Part shown: positions 33,487 through 42,471 of the stretch, piece after piece | Layout of the letters: every line of letters begins with the position of its first letter | Position numbering within the stretch: the first letter of the stretch is position 1 | Assembly: GCA_050012855.1 (NCBI GenBank) | Contig: JBEKGJ010000011.1 | Location: 1-64,000 of the forward strand | Direction: 5' to 3' | DNA: 64,000 nt | DNA from: JAJXZJ01 sp050012855 | GTDB taxonomy: Bacteria > Verrucomicrobiota > Verrucomicrobiia > Limisphaerales > J093 | Translations under genes and position numbers: made by a program | The notes under the pieces: model-generated | The model's database searches: none | What the model was told of the DNA's origin: nothing | Seen by the model: the letters and a program-made list of their open reading frames with translations, nothing else

Positions 33487-34791
33487 ATGCTCAACTACGT
33501 CTGGCTCACGCTGGTCCTGCTCGCCGTCATTCTCGGCGGACTCGACGGCCGGTTCAAGGAACTGACCGACGCTGCGTTCGACTCGGCAAAAAGCGCCGTG
33601 ATGACCACCGCGCTGCCGCTGGCCGGCATCATGGCGCTGTGGCTGGGCGTGATGCGCCTGGCCGAGCGCGCCGGCATGGTGCGTTCGCTGGCCCGGCTCC
33701 TGCGATCGGTCATGCGCCGACTGTTTCCCGACGTGCCGGCGGACCATCCGGCGATGGGTTCCATGCTGATGAACATGGCGGCGAACATGCTCGGCCTTGC
33801 CAACGCCGCCACGCCCCTTGGCCTGCGGGCCATGAACGACCTCGAACAACTCAACCCGCATCCCGGCACCGCGACGAACGCGATGTGCACGTTCCTCGCC
33901 ATCAACACCGCCTCCATTCAACTCCTGCCCGCCACGGCCATCGGCATCATGGCGGCCGCCGGCGGCAGGAACCCCACCGCCATCGTCGGCACCACCCTGC
34001 TCGCCAGCGCCTGCGCGGTAACCGTCGGCCTCACCGCCGCCAAAACGCTCGAAAAACTATCGTTCTTCCGCGTGCCGACCACGACGTCATCAAAGCCCGC
34101 CGTCACGGAAAACACCGCCGCCGAACCTGACGAGCCGAGGGCCAAACCAATTCCGGTCTGGGGTTGGCCCGTGCTGCTGCTGCTGTTGGCGCTCTTTGGT
34201 TTCTTTTTCACCCGGCTGATGCAAACCGGCGAGGCCGGTCCGTCGCTTTTCCTGCGCGCCGTGAACGCGGTTTCGTTGCTCGCCATCCCCTTCCTGCTGG
34301 CCTTCTTTCCGCTCTACGCCGTGCTGCGCGGCGTGAAGGTTTATGAGGAATTCGTCGAGGGCGCGAAGGAAGGCTTTCAGGTCGCCCTGCGCATCATCCC
34401 GTTCCTGGTGGCGATGCTGGTGGCGATGGGCATGTTCCGTGCGGCCGGCGGCGTGGAGCTGCTGGCGCGGGCGCTGCAGCCCGTGCTGAATCTCATCAGC
34501 TTTCCGACGGACCTGCTGCCGATGGCGCTCACCCGGCCCTTGAGCGGTAGCGCCACCATCGGCCTCTTCGCCGACCTCGCGAAGAGCCACGGCCCGGACA
34601 GCCTGGTGACGCGCATGGGCGGCACGCTGTTCGGCAGCACGGAAACAACGTTCTACGTGCTGACCGTGTATTTCGGCGCGGTGGGCATCAAGCGGACCCG
34701 GCACGCGGTGGCGGTCGGACTGCTGGCCGATCTCGCCGGCATGATCGCCGCCGTGACCATTTGCCGGTTGGTGCTGGGCTCAACGCCGTGA
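33487..34791 (+). CDS. SpmA-SpmB fusion (nucleoside-recognition/Gate membrane protein)
   Basis: A 434-residue polytopic membrane protein. The first half matches spore maturation protein A: MLNYVWLTLVLLAVILGGLD, MNMAANMLGLANAATPLGLRAM and NTASIQLLPATAIGI. The second half matches SpmB: ALRIIPFLVAMLVAMGMFR, TRPLSGSATIGLFADL and GSTETTFYVLTVYFGAVGIKR. A charged linker (~190-225) joins them. These Gate-domain proteins are named from Bacillus sporulation but occur in many non-sporulating bacteria, where their transport role is unknown. Confidence 0.9.
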   Translation: MLNYVWLTLVLLAVILGGLDGRFKELTDAAFDSAKSAVMTTALPLAGIMALWLGVMRLAERAGMVRSLARLLRSVMRRLFPDVPADHPAMGSMLMNMAANMLGLANAATPLGLRAMNDLEQLNPHPGTATNAMCTFLAINTASIQLLPATAIGIMAAAGGRNPTAIVGTTLLASACAVTVGLTAAKTLEKLSFFRVPTTTSSKPAVTENTAAEPDEPRAKPIPVWGWPVLLLLLALFGFFFTRLMQTGEAGPSLFLRAVNAVSLLAIPFLLAFFPLYAVLRGVKVYEEFVEGAKEGFQVALRIIPFLVAMLVAMGMFRAAGGVELLARALQPVLNLISFPTDLLPMALTRPLSGSATIGLFADLAKSHGPDSLVTRMGGTLFGSTETTFYVLTVYFGAVGIKRTRHAVAVGLLADLAGMIAAVTICRLVLGSTP

Positions 34792-34920
34792 TGCGCAAGT
34801 AGGCGTGCGCCGGCGGCACACATCTTCCATGCCCAACGTCTTTAAGCCTGGCCGCCAGCGATAACATTCCAACGGGATTGTGCGCTTGACAAACAATCGC
34901 CTTCTGTTTTGTTGCCCCCA

Positions 34921-35934
34921 GTGCCTGGTCCCGAATTCAAAGATTACTACAAGGTCCTCGGAGTGTCTCCGAAGGCGACGGACGAGGAAATCAAGAAGGC
35001 CTTCCGCACGCTGGCCCGCAAGTATCATCCGGATGTCGCCAAAGACAAAAGAACGGCGGAAGACAAATTCAAGGAACTCAACGAGGCGCATGAGGTCTTG
35101 AGCAACCCGGAGAGTCGCAAGCAGTACGACCAATTAGGCGCCGACTGGAAAACGGGCGCGGCGTCGGGTCCGCCCCCGGGCCGGGCCGCCGGCCGATCCG
35201 CCCGACCGGGAGCGGGTGGCGACGAATATGAGTTCCAATTCGAGGGCACGGGTTTCAGTGATTTCTTTGAACAGTTCTTTGGCGGACGCGCCGGCCGATC
35301 CCGCGGGGCTTCCCCGTTCGTCCATCACGGAGCTGCCGATGCCGCCGAGGCACCCGAGGAGCAAGCCGCCGCCGCACTGCGTGGTCAGGATATTCACGGG
35401 GACATTCTCATCACGCTCGATGAAGTGCTCAAGGGGGCGATGCGCGCCATTTCGGTGCGGCGAACCAATGCCCGCACGGGCCAGGAGGAGACGGAAACCT
35501 GCTCGGTGCGAATTCCGGCGGGAGTCCAGGCTGGCCAGTCCATTCGGGTGCCGGGCAAAGGTGGCGAGGGCTGGAGGGGAGGCAGCGCCGGCGACATCTA
35601 CCTGCGGGTCCGCTATGCCCAGCACCCTGACTGGCACGCGCGCGGCACCGACCTCGTGGGCCATCTGGAGCTGGCGCCGTGGGAAGCCGTCTTGGGGGCG
35701 ACGGTTCCGGTGCGCACGCTGGAAGGCACCGTTTCGGTCAAAGTCCCGGCCGGCACTCAACAGGGACAGCAATTGCGTGTTCGCGGCAAAGGATTGCCTG
35801 CCGGCGCGGCCAGGCGAGGCGATCTTTACGTCACCGTTTCAATCCAAGTCCCGCCCCACATCGGCAAAGAGGACGAGCGTTTGTGGAAGCAGTTGGCAAC
35901 CCAATCCACGTTCGATCCGCGGAAAGAGTCCTGA
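34921..35934 (+). CDS. DnaJ-like co-chaperone (CbpA type)
   Basis: About 337 residues. The J domain (~5-70) has DYYKVLGVSPKATDEEIKKA and the HPD tripeptide in KYHPDVAKDK. A Gly/Phe-rich region follows (FQFEGTGFSDFFEQFFGG), then two DnaJ C-terminal beta domains (GDILITLDEVLKGA, RIPAGVQAGQSIRVPGKGG, KVPAGTQQGQQLRVRGKGL). There is no Cys-rich zinc finger, which is the CbpA rather than DnaJ layout. It stimulates an Hsp70 ATPase. The start is uncertain: GTG at 34921 gives VPGPEFKDYY, and TTG at 34909 is an alternative. No clear ribosome-binding site is seen. Confidence 0.9.
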   Translation: MPGPEFKDYYKVLGVSPKATDEEIKKAFRTLARKYHPDVAKDKRTAEDKFKELNEAHEVLSNPESRKQYDQLGADWKTGAASGPPPGRAAGRSARPGAGGDEYEFQFEGTGFSDFFEQFFGGRAGRSRGASPFVHHGAADAAEAPEEQAAAALRGQDIHGDILITLDEVLKGAMRAISVRRTNARTGQEETETCSVRIPAGVQAGQSIRVPGKGGEGWRGGSAGDIYLRVRYAQHPDWHARGTDLVGHLELAPWEAVLGATVPVRTLEGTVSVKVPAGTQQGQQLRVRGKGLPAGAARRGDLYVTVSIQVPPHIGKEDERLWKQLATQSTFDPRKES

Positions 35935-36346
35935 GCAAACGGTCCTCCAGAATGTTCGCCGGCATGACCACCCGATGGCGCCCGCAGGTGTTCCCGAGTT
36001 GAAGTCAACTGCCCTTCACCAGCAGAAGAACCGGCAGGGATAAATCATTCCGGCCGTCAATCAAGAGGAGCCGGCGGGCGGGTGACTCGCCACTTGTGCT
36101 GTCTCGATTCACCCTGCGGCCGCGAAGCGCAGCTCAGCGGGGATTAGGGACAACATAACGAACGTCTTCCCAACGCTCGCTGGACGGATCGAAAAGGTCG
36201 TGCCCCAGAGCAGCAGGCCGCGTTGTCTCCCAAGTTTCCTCCCCGGTGCCAGCTTGGAAAGCGCGAAGCGCGCAATTGTCTGAGTCAATACTGGCTCTGA
36301 TTCTTTCAATTAACACCCCCGGCCACGGGCGCCGTAACGTGGCGCC
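35935..36346. other. Intergenic region with a possible decayed minus-strand coding fragment
   Basis: Most of these 412 bases hold nothing recognisable. On the minus strand, 36287 down to the stop at 36134 reads CALRAFQAGTGEETWE, then LGHDLFDPSSERWEDVRYVV. This looks like the tail of a real protein, but it has no plausible start or upstream domain. It may be the 3' stub of a lost gene. No promoter or terminator is evident. Confidence 0.4.
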
Positions 36347-36550
36347 ATGAAAACCAACCGAACTGCCCCGCCCAGCGCGTCCATCCGCGTCACCCTCCTC
36401 GTCATCACGATCGCCGCCGTCGCCGTCGTCGGGTTCCGCCTCAGCGAATCCCTCGCCGCCCGCGTCAATCAGGAAGCCGCCGCCCAGGCTTTCCCCATTC
36501 CCAACGTCGGTCTCTCCGACTTGGTGGCCGCCGCCAGCACCACGCGGTAG
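36347..36550 (+). CDS. Small hypothetical single-pass membrane protein
   Basis: A 67-codon frame. A basic N terminus (MKTNRTAPPSASIR) is followed by one hydrophobic helix (VTLLVITIAAVAVVGF), then a short polar tail. The basic-hydrophobic-polar order fits a small membrane or exported protein. There is no clear ribosome-binding site and no family I recognise. It could be chance coding, so confidence is low. Confidence 0.35.
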   Translation: MKTNRTAPPSASIRVTLLVITIAAVAVVGFRLSESLAARVNQEAAAQAFPIPNVGLSDLVAAASTTR

Positions 36551-36763
36551 CCGGAGCCTGCCCGGAACCCAACGGCGGTCCTCATTCCCTTTGCGCCCTG
36601 CCCGGACAACGGCGGGAAACGCCCGTTCTGTGCAGCGGCCGAAAGGTCTTGAGCGGCGATGCCTCGGGGCGAACTTCTTAACCAACTCTTGCCAACGGAA
36701 CGTGTATGCTGCATGCGTCAGCGATTCCGAGACGGCCTGGCACCGAAAACCAACCTTCAACCC

Positions 36764-39430
36764 ATGAAAATCCGGATCATCAACCCATGCTCGATGGCAA
36801 CGCTGGCACTGCTTGTGGCGTCCGGCATTCTGCTGGCCGCGGAAGTCCAGCCAACCACCCCGAATGACGCCCTTGTTGGCAATCGCGGCGAGTTGGCGCG
36901 GATCACCTTCACGGGCCAGGAGACGTTCAGCGAGGCCGCGTTGCGACGCAGCTTGAAGTTCAATCTCGATTTCCTGCTGGCGGCGCAACCGCAGGCGCCG
37001 CTCAACGACTGCCTGCGCCTCCTCGAGCGGCTGGTCCGCGCCGGCTACCAGCACGCCGGCTTTGCGGACGCCACGGTGGCAGCGGCCATTTCGCCGGACA
37101 CCGGTCGCATCGTCGTTCGCGTCAAGGAAGGTCCGCGGCTTTACTGCGGGAGCGTGCGCGTGACCGGCCTGAAGAGCCTGTCGCCCACCAACCTCGCCGC
37201 CCTCATTGTCCAGGGCTCCGGTCCCGGGGCGACCACCAACCGTCCGGCGTCGTCGCTCGAAACCCTGAGCTCACCTCCCGTCCCCACGTCGGAACAGGTT
37301 TTGCATATTCTGTCGTCTCCGCCAGGCGTGTTAACCGAAATCACCAACCGCGCCCAGGTGCCGGACATTCCGCTCGGGCTCTGGAAGACCGGTTCGCCGG
37401 CCACCCTCGATGATGGCGCCCGCCGGTCGCTCGCCGAGGCGGTGACCAATGCCTTCGCCGCGCTGGGCCACTTTTCGCCCCGCGTTCAGCTCAGTTTCCC
37501 CCGCCGTCCCGCCGAACCCCTCACCGCCTCCGAACCGCAGGCGCTCCAATCCACCAACCTGGTGGCGGACGATGAAGCCGGCTTTCTGCGCGCGCGGGCC
37601 GAGGGGCGCGTCGCGGACCTGCTCGTGGAATCGCTCGACGAAGGGCCGTCGTGTGTCCTCGGCGAAATCGAAGTGGACGGGGTCAAGAAGAACACCCGCG
37701 ACGAACTCCTGCGGTGGTTGGAGCTGGCGCCCGGACAAAAACTCACCCGCGATTTCCTGCTGGTGAAATCGCAGCAATTGGACGAGTCCGTCCGCTTTGT
37801 GCAACACCGGCTGGAACCGGGACCACCGGATGCGGCCGGCCGGGTGAAGCTGCGCGTGACGGTGCAGGAATCCGCGGATGCGCCGCCGCTGTCGGAGGAA
37901 CTCTCCCGGGAAACCCAAACGCTGCTGCGGTTTCGCGAGTGGCTGCTTGGCTGGCCCTCGAGATCGGAGGACATGGTGCTCCGGGTGGAGCGGCAGGGCG
38001 CGGGCGGCCAGTCCGGCGCGGCCACCGCCTGCATCGTGTCCCCGTCGGGCGGCCTGTTCTTCCGCGCCGACCAGCCCGATGGGGCGGCGGGAAGGCCGAC
38101 CCCCCAATGGGCCTTTCTCGCACGACGCAACATGCTGGGGTTGTTCGACGGCATCCGCCAGCAATGCCTGGTCAGTACCAACTTCGCCGGCCAGTTGGCT
38201 CTGCTGGCGAACGTCCAGCTAAACGAAGAGGGCCACTTCAACTTTTCGCTTGGCGCGGGATTCAAAACCGAAACGTCCGGTCCGCCGTTCGACGTGAAGC
38301 TGCAGGTGACGGCGGCAACGGCGGCCAAATTCGCGCAGGAGCCGGGCATGACCTGGCGCTCCGACGGCGCCGTGCTCACTGGATCGAGCACGAATGGGGT
38401 GTTGCGCGTGGAGGAAGCGACGGGACGGTTGATCGAATGGCGCCTGGAAGTCGACGCGGACATCCTCCCCTTCGAAGTGAACGGCCGGCTGACATTGACG
38501 CAGCGCTTCGAAACGAACGCGCTGGCCCGCGCGGAGCAGGCGCTGCTCGCGGACACGGCCGGTTTCAAGAACCGCTATGACCGCGGGCGGGCACTCAATT
38601 CAAGTCTCAGTTTTCTCATCGAGGAAGTTCTGCGCATTCCGGCAGTCCGCGCGTTCGCCGGCTTTCCGCTTTCCCCCGAGCGAGCGGCCGCCGCCGGGCC
38701 GGCGCTGGAGAAACTCCTCAGTGCCCGCGCCTTCGCCCCCTTCGAGGCCCTTTTCAGCCCGACGAACGCGGGACCGGAGGACCAATCCATCCTCATCCCG
38801 CCCGACGCCGCGGGCAGCGGTCCCGCTTCGGCTTACAACCCGATCGAGAGCGTGGCGGCCATCGTGCTGGGCAACGGCGACGAACTGTTGCCGCGCGATT
38901 CGTGGCCGGCCGGGTTGCTGCGCGCGCAGGTCCTCACGCTGGCCAGCAAAGCCGAACTGGCCGGCCGCGCCTGGCAGAGCCTCTATGCCTCGCCCGAACT
39001 CGGCCCCATCGCGTGCTGGCTCATCGGCCGCAATCTGAACCCCCAGCCGGCGCGGTTTTTCGCAACCAAAGGCATGACCCTGCTGACCCGCGAGGATTTT
39101 CGCCGCGATTGCGCCACCCTGCTTGAAGGCAGCGGCATGGTGAACGAGTGCCTGCGCAATCTCGTCGCCGCCTTGCGTGACCTGAATGATGCGGAGGTTG
39201 ACTCCCTGGCCGGCCTGCTCCCGCCGGCGGACGCCGACGCCTTGCGCCAGGCCGTGAGCGCCCTGCGGGCAAACCCGGCCACGCCGGGCCTGGCGGTTCT
39301 GGGTCCCGTGCTGGACGAATGGTGGACCCAGGCGCTCCGGGAGCGGGTGGCCGCGGCACTCCGCGGGCTCGCGGTACCGTCACGAAGGAATGCTTCGGCA
39401 GGCTCCACGCCTGACACGTCGAACCGCTAA
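36764..39430 (+). CDS. Large exported POTRA-domain protein, no evident beta-barrel
   Basis: An 888-residue protein with a signal peptide (CSMATLALLVASGILLAA). It has at least two POTRA-like units: ~45-150 (ELARITFTGQETFSEAALRR ... VRVKEGPRLYCGSVRVTGLK) and ~300-390 (CVLGEIEVDGVKKNTRDELL ... LRVTVQE). POTRA domains are periplasmic chaperone modules of BamA, TamA and TPS transporters. The remaining ~490 residues lack the alternating-strand pattern and terminal aromatic strand of an outer-membrane barrel, and are rich in Ala/Leu helices near the C terminus. Its role may be periplasmic scaffolding, but function is unknown. I start at the ATG opening the signal peptide, since the frame upstream is non-coding in character. 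Confidence 0.78.
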   Translation: MKIRIINPCSMATLALLVASGILLAAEVQPTTPNDALVGNRGELARITFTGQETFSEAALRRSLKFNLDFLLAAQPQAPLNDCLRLLERLVRAGYQHAGFADATVAAAISPDTGRIVVRVKEGPRLYCGSVRVTGLKSLSPTNLAALIVQGSGPGATTNRPASSLETLSSPPVPTSEQVLHILSSPPGVLTEITNRAQVPDIPLGLWKTGSPATLDDGARRSLAEAVTNAFAALGHFSPRVQLSFPRRPAEPLTASEPQALQSTNLVADDEAGFLRARAEGRVADLLVESLDEGPSCVLGEIEVDGVKKNTRDELLRWLELAPGQKLTRDFLLVKSQQLDESVRFVQHRLEPGPPDAAGRVKLRVTVQESADAPPLSEELSRETQTLLRFREWLLGWPSRSEDMVLRVERQGAGGQSGAATACIVSPSGGLFFRADQPDGAAGRPTPQWAFLARRNMLGLFDGIRQQCLVSTNFAGQLALLANVQLNEEGHFNFSLGAGFKTETSGPPFDVKLQVTAATAAKFAQEPGMTWRSDGAVLTGSSTNGVLRVEEATGRLIEWRLEVDADILPFEVNGRLTLTQRFETNALARAEQALLADTAGFKNRYDRGRALNSSLSFLIEEVLRIPAVRAFAGFPLSPERAAAAGPALEKLLSARAFAPFEALFSPTNAGPEDQSILIPPDAAGSGPASAYNPIESVAAIVLGNGDELLPRDSWPAGLLRAQVLTLASKAELAGRAWQSLYASPELGPIACWLIGRNLNPQPARFFATKGMTLLTREDFRRDCATLLEGSGMVNECLRNLVAALRDLNDAEVDSLAGLLPPADADALRQAVSALRANPATPGLAVLGPVLDEWWTQALRERVAAALRGLAVPSRRNASAGSTPDTSNR

Positions 39431-39725
39431 CGCGCCCAACCGCTTCCGCGTTGAAAGGTCCGGCCAGCCGCGGTTTCGCGCACCACGCCAACGCGGCGGA
39501 AGACGGTGGAAATCATGGCCAATGGATGGCGTGATCCTGCGAGGCCGGTCAAGCCGCGTTTGGCCGGCTCCATTCGCAACGCCAAACCCGTAATGCCCGC
39601 GGCGCCAAAGGACGCGGGCCCGCGCCAGCACCACGCGCTGGTTCCGGACCGATTCCGCTTGTGGAACCGCCGGTTTGGACGTATCGGTCAAGCTGCGTCG
39701 TCAAACCACGTTTTAAGACAATCTT

Positions 39726-40814
39726 ATGAACAAACCCAAGAATCTTCTCGCGATTGCATTAGCCTTGCTTGCCGGTGTCTGGACTGCCACGGCTGCGGAC
39801 AACCCGCTCGCCGTCGGCGATCCCGCGCCCAAGCTGAAGGTCGGCAAATGGGTGCAGGGTGAACCGGTCACCGAGTTTGCCCGGGACAAGGCCTACATCG
39901 TCGAGTTCTGGGCCACCTGGTGCGGGCCCTGCCGCGTCTCCATTCCCCACCTGAACGAGATCTGGCAGAAGTTCAAGGACAAGGACCTCGTGGTGATCGG
40001 CCAGGACGCCTGGGAGCAGGACGAATCCAAGGTCAAGCCGTTTGTCGAAACCATGCGCGACAAGATGACCTACCGGGTCGCCCTCGACGACAAGTCCGAC
40101 CTGAAGGAAGGGGCGATGGCCACGACGTGGATGAAGGCCGCCGACCAGAATGGCATTCCCACCGCCTTCCTCGTGGACAAACAGGGCAAAATCGCCTGGA
40201 TCGGCCACCCGATGGCGATGCAGGAATCCACGATCCAACAGGTGCTCGACGGCAAGTTCGACCTCGCCAAGGCGAAGGCGGACTACCTGAAGCAGAAGGA
40301 GTCGGAAGGAAAGCTCGCCAAGCTGTCCCGCCAATTTGGCCAGCAGATGCAGGAAAAGAAATGGGACGAGGCCGACGCCACGCTCACCGAGATCGGCAAG
40401 GCGCTGCCGGAAGCCCAGCAGGAGTCCGTAGGCTTCGCCCGGCTGCCGATCCTGCTGGGCAAGGGCGATACCGACGGCGCCGTCGCCCTCGTTGAAAAAA
40501 TCAGCGAGAAAGCCAAGGACAACGCCCAGGGCCTGAATCAACTGGCCTGGCAGCTCGCCGCGCAGGAAAACCTCAAAGGCAAGCTCCTCGACGCCGCCTG
40601 CAAGATCGCCACCAAGGCAAACGAGGTTTCCGGCGGCAAGGACCCGGCCATCCTCGACACCCTCGCCCGGACCACCTTCCTCAAGGGCGAGAAAGACAAG
40701 GCGGTGGAACTCCAGCGAAAGGCGGTGGACCTCGCCGACAACGACGACCTCAAAAAGCAGATGCGGGCGACGCTGGACAGTTACAAGGACGGCAAACTGC
40801 CGAAGGCGGAATAA
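39726..40814 (+). CDS. Exported TlpA/ResA-type thioredoxin-fold protein with helical C-terminal region
   Basis: A 362-residue periplasmic redox protein. The signal peptide is MNKPKNLLAIALALLAGVWT with cleavage near TAA. The TlpA/AhpC-TSA fold (~25-190) has the active site FWATWCGPCRVSIPHLNE and the cis-Pro loop in GIPTAFLVDKQGKIAWIGHP. Residues ~200-362 are Lys/Glu/Ala-rich helices resembling TPR units (LARTTFLKGEKDKAVELQRK). Related proteins reduce cytochrome-c or other envelope disulfides. The 295 bases upstream (39431-39725) contain no gene I can support. Confidence 0.92.
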   Translation: MNKPKNLLAIALALLAGVWTATAADNPLAVGDPAPKLKVGKWVQGEPVTEFARDKAYIVEFWATWCGPCRVSIPHLNEIWQKFKDKDLVVIGQDAWEQDESKVKPFVETMRDKMTYRVALDDKSDLKEGAMATTWMKAADQNGIPTAFLVDKQGKIAWIGHPMAMQESTIQQVLDGKFDLAKAKADYLKQKESEGKLAKLSRQFGQQMQEKKWDEADATLTEIGKALPEAQQESVGFARLPILLGKGDTDGAVALVEKISEKAKDNAQGLNQLAWQLAAQENLKGKLLDAACKIATKANEVSGGKDPAILDTLARTTFLKGEKDKAVELQRKAVDLADNDDLKKQMRATLDSYKDGKLPKAE

Positions 40815-40837
40815 GGTCCTAACGGATCAAACGCAAG

Positions 40838-40865
40838 TGCCCGGGTGCCGCGAGGTGCTCGGGCA
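40838..40865 (+). other. Intercistronic GNRA-capped stem-loop
   Basis: From T40838 to A40865 the sequence folds into a 12-bp stem (nine Watson-Crick and three G-T pairs) capped by a GCGA loop. There is no U-tract, so it is not a standard terminator. It lies between the thioredoxin gene and the Gfo/Idh gene and may stabilise the upstream mRNA end. Confidence 0.45.
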
Positions 40866-40916
40866 TGGGTGTGTTGTGGGTTGACGGAATCCGCCGGAAA
40901 GGTGGAGATTGGCGCC

Positions 40917-42251
40917 ATGCACCATGCCAATTTCCACCTCAATCGTCGTCACTTCCTGAAATCGGCGGCCGCGACGGCCGGCCTGGCCGGCCTGCCAGCG
41001 TGGTTCGCCGAGGAGAACCTCAGTTACGCCGCCACCACCCGCCCACTCTCGCCGAACGACAAACCCGGCATCGGGCTCATCGGCTGCGGCGGCCAGGGCA
41101 GCGGCGATTGCGAGTGGGCACGGAACTTCGGCAACGTGATCGCCGTCGCCGACGTGGACGACAAACACGCCGAGGCGGCGAAGACGCGGTTCAAGGCCGA
41201 ACACAAGTTCAACGATTTCCGGAAGCTCCTCGAGCGCGACGACATTCACGTGGTCATCACCGGCACGCCGGACCACTGGCACACGCTCGTCAACGTCGCC
41301 GCCGCCCGCGCCGGCAAGGACATTTACTCCGAGAAACCGCTCACGCTCACCATTGATGAAGGTAAACGGCTGGTGCAGGAAATCCGCAAGAACCAGCGCG
41401 TGCTCCAGGTGGGCAGCCAGCAGCGCAGCGACACCCGGTTCCGTCTGGCCTGCGAACTGGTCCGCAACCAGCGCCTCGGCAAACTGCAGCGCATCGTCGT
41501 CGGCCTGCCCACCGGCCCGCGCGAAGGCCCGTTTCCGCCGAAGCCGGTGCCGCCGGAGCTGAACTGGGATTTCTACGTCGGCCAGGCGCCGATGTGCGAC
41601 TATCGCATCAACAACTGCCACGGCAACTTCCGCTGGTGGTGGGCGTTCTCCGGCGGCCAGATGACCGACTGGGGTGCCCACCACAACGACATCGCCCAGT
41701 GGGGCAACGGCACCGAGCGCAGCGGCCCTGTCAGCGTGGACGCCAAAACGCTGGTGGCCATGATCCCCGACGGCTATGAAACCGCTTCCCGCTATCGCGC
41801 CGAATACCGCTACGCCAACGGTGTCGCCATGAGTGTCGTGGATGAGAGCACCGTCACCGAACACAACGTCGTCGGCGAAGGCAAGAGCACGCCCAATGGC
41901 GTCCAGTTCATCGGCACGGAGGGCTGGATTTACGTCAGCCGCAGCGAAATCCGCGCAAGCAAGCAGGAACTGCTCGACACTCCCTTGCCCGCCAGCGCGG
42001 TCCGCCTTTACAAGAGCGACAACCACATGGCCAACTTCTTCGAGTGCGTTCGGAGCCGGAAGGACCCGATCTGCGACGTCGAGATTGGCTACCGCTCGAT
42101 CTCGGTGGCGCACATCGGCAACATTTCGCTGCGGCTGGGCCGGCCGCTGAAATGGGACCCGGCGCAGGCGCAGTTCGTCGGCGATGCCGAGGCCAACCAA
42201 TGGCTCCGTCGCGAGATGCGCAAGCCCTACGACTGGAGCCTGGTCGCCTAA
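40917..42251 (+). CDS. Tat-exported Gfo/Idh/MocA family oxidoreductase
   Basis: A 444-residue protein with a twin-arginine signal (NRRHFLKSAAATAGLAGLPA). The dehydrogenase fold follows: GIGLIGCGGQGSGD (NAD site), DIYSEKPLTLTIDEGKRL (EKP motif), RVLQVGSQQRSD, then the substrate domain with FRWWWAFSGGQMTDWGAHHND. Verrucomicrobia and Planctomycetes carry many such exported paralogues, usually linked to carbohydrate catabolism. The cofactor is bound before Tat export. The substrate is not evident. I start at the ATG giving MHHANFHL, which places RR at residues 10-11. Confidence 0.9.
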   Translation: MHHANFHLNRRHFLKSAAATAGLAGLPAWFAEENLSYAATTRPLSPNDKPGIGLIGCGGQGSGDCEWARNFGNVIAVADVDDKHAEAAKTRFKAEHKFNDFRKLLERDDIHVVITGTPDHWHTLVNVAAARAGKDIYSEKPLTLTIDEGKRLVQEIRKNQRVLQVGSQQRSDTRFRLACELVRNQRLGKLQRIVVGLPTGPREGPFPPKPVPPELNWDFYVGQAPMCDYRINNCHGNFRWWWAFSGGQMTDWGAHHNDIAQWGNGTERSGPVSVDAKTLVAMIPDGYETASRYRAEYRYANGVAMSVVDESTVTEHNVVGEGKSTPNGVQFIGTEGWIYVSRSEIRASKQELLDTPLPASAVRLYKSDNHMANFFECVRSRKDPICDVEIGYRSISVAHIGNISLRLGRPLKWDPAQAQFVGDAEANQWLRREMRKPYDWSLVA

Positions 42252-42277
42252 AAGCGGAAACGGGCCAACAGGGAATG

Positions 42278-42424
42278 GCGAGGTTCGAGCTCCGAGTGTC
42301 GAATTGGTGTGGATTCGTGCAATTCGTGTCTCGGCTCGCGTGGACGCCCCACCAGAGAATTGCGAGGTTCGACTTGCGAAGGTCGAATTCGTGAGAGTTC
42401 GTGGAATTCGTGTCCCGGCCCGCC
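42278..42424 (+). repeat. Two tandem ~75-bp intergenic repeat units (CGGCTCGCG family)
   Basis: Two units start GCGAGGTTCGA (42278 and 42362). They share TCGAATT.GTG, a TTCGTG, AATTCGTGTC and CGGC(T/C)CGC. The first runs on into CGGCTCGCGTGGACGCCCCA (42332). Related sequence occurs at 43953 and at 58258-58348. No coding potential. Confidence 0.7.
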
Positions 42425-42471
42425 CTTCGGCGCTCGACTTCCGCGGCCAGGGCCGGTAGAAGTTACGCCCC

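Noticed and set aside
39506..39862. 118-codon frame overlapping the start of the thioredoxin-like gene
   Set aside because: It overlaps the signal peptide of a well-supported gene in another frame and has no recognisable features.
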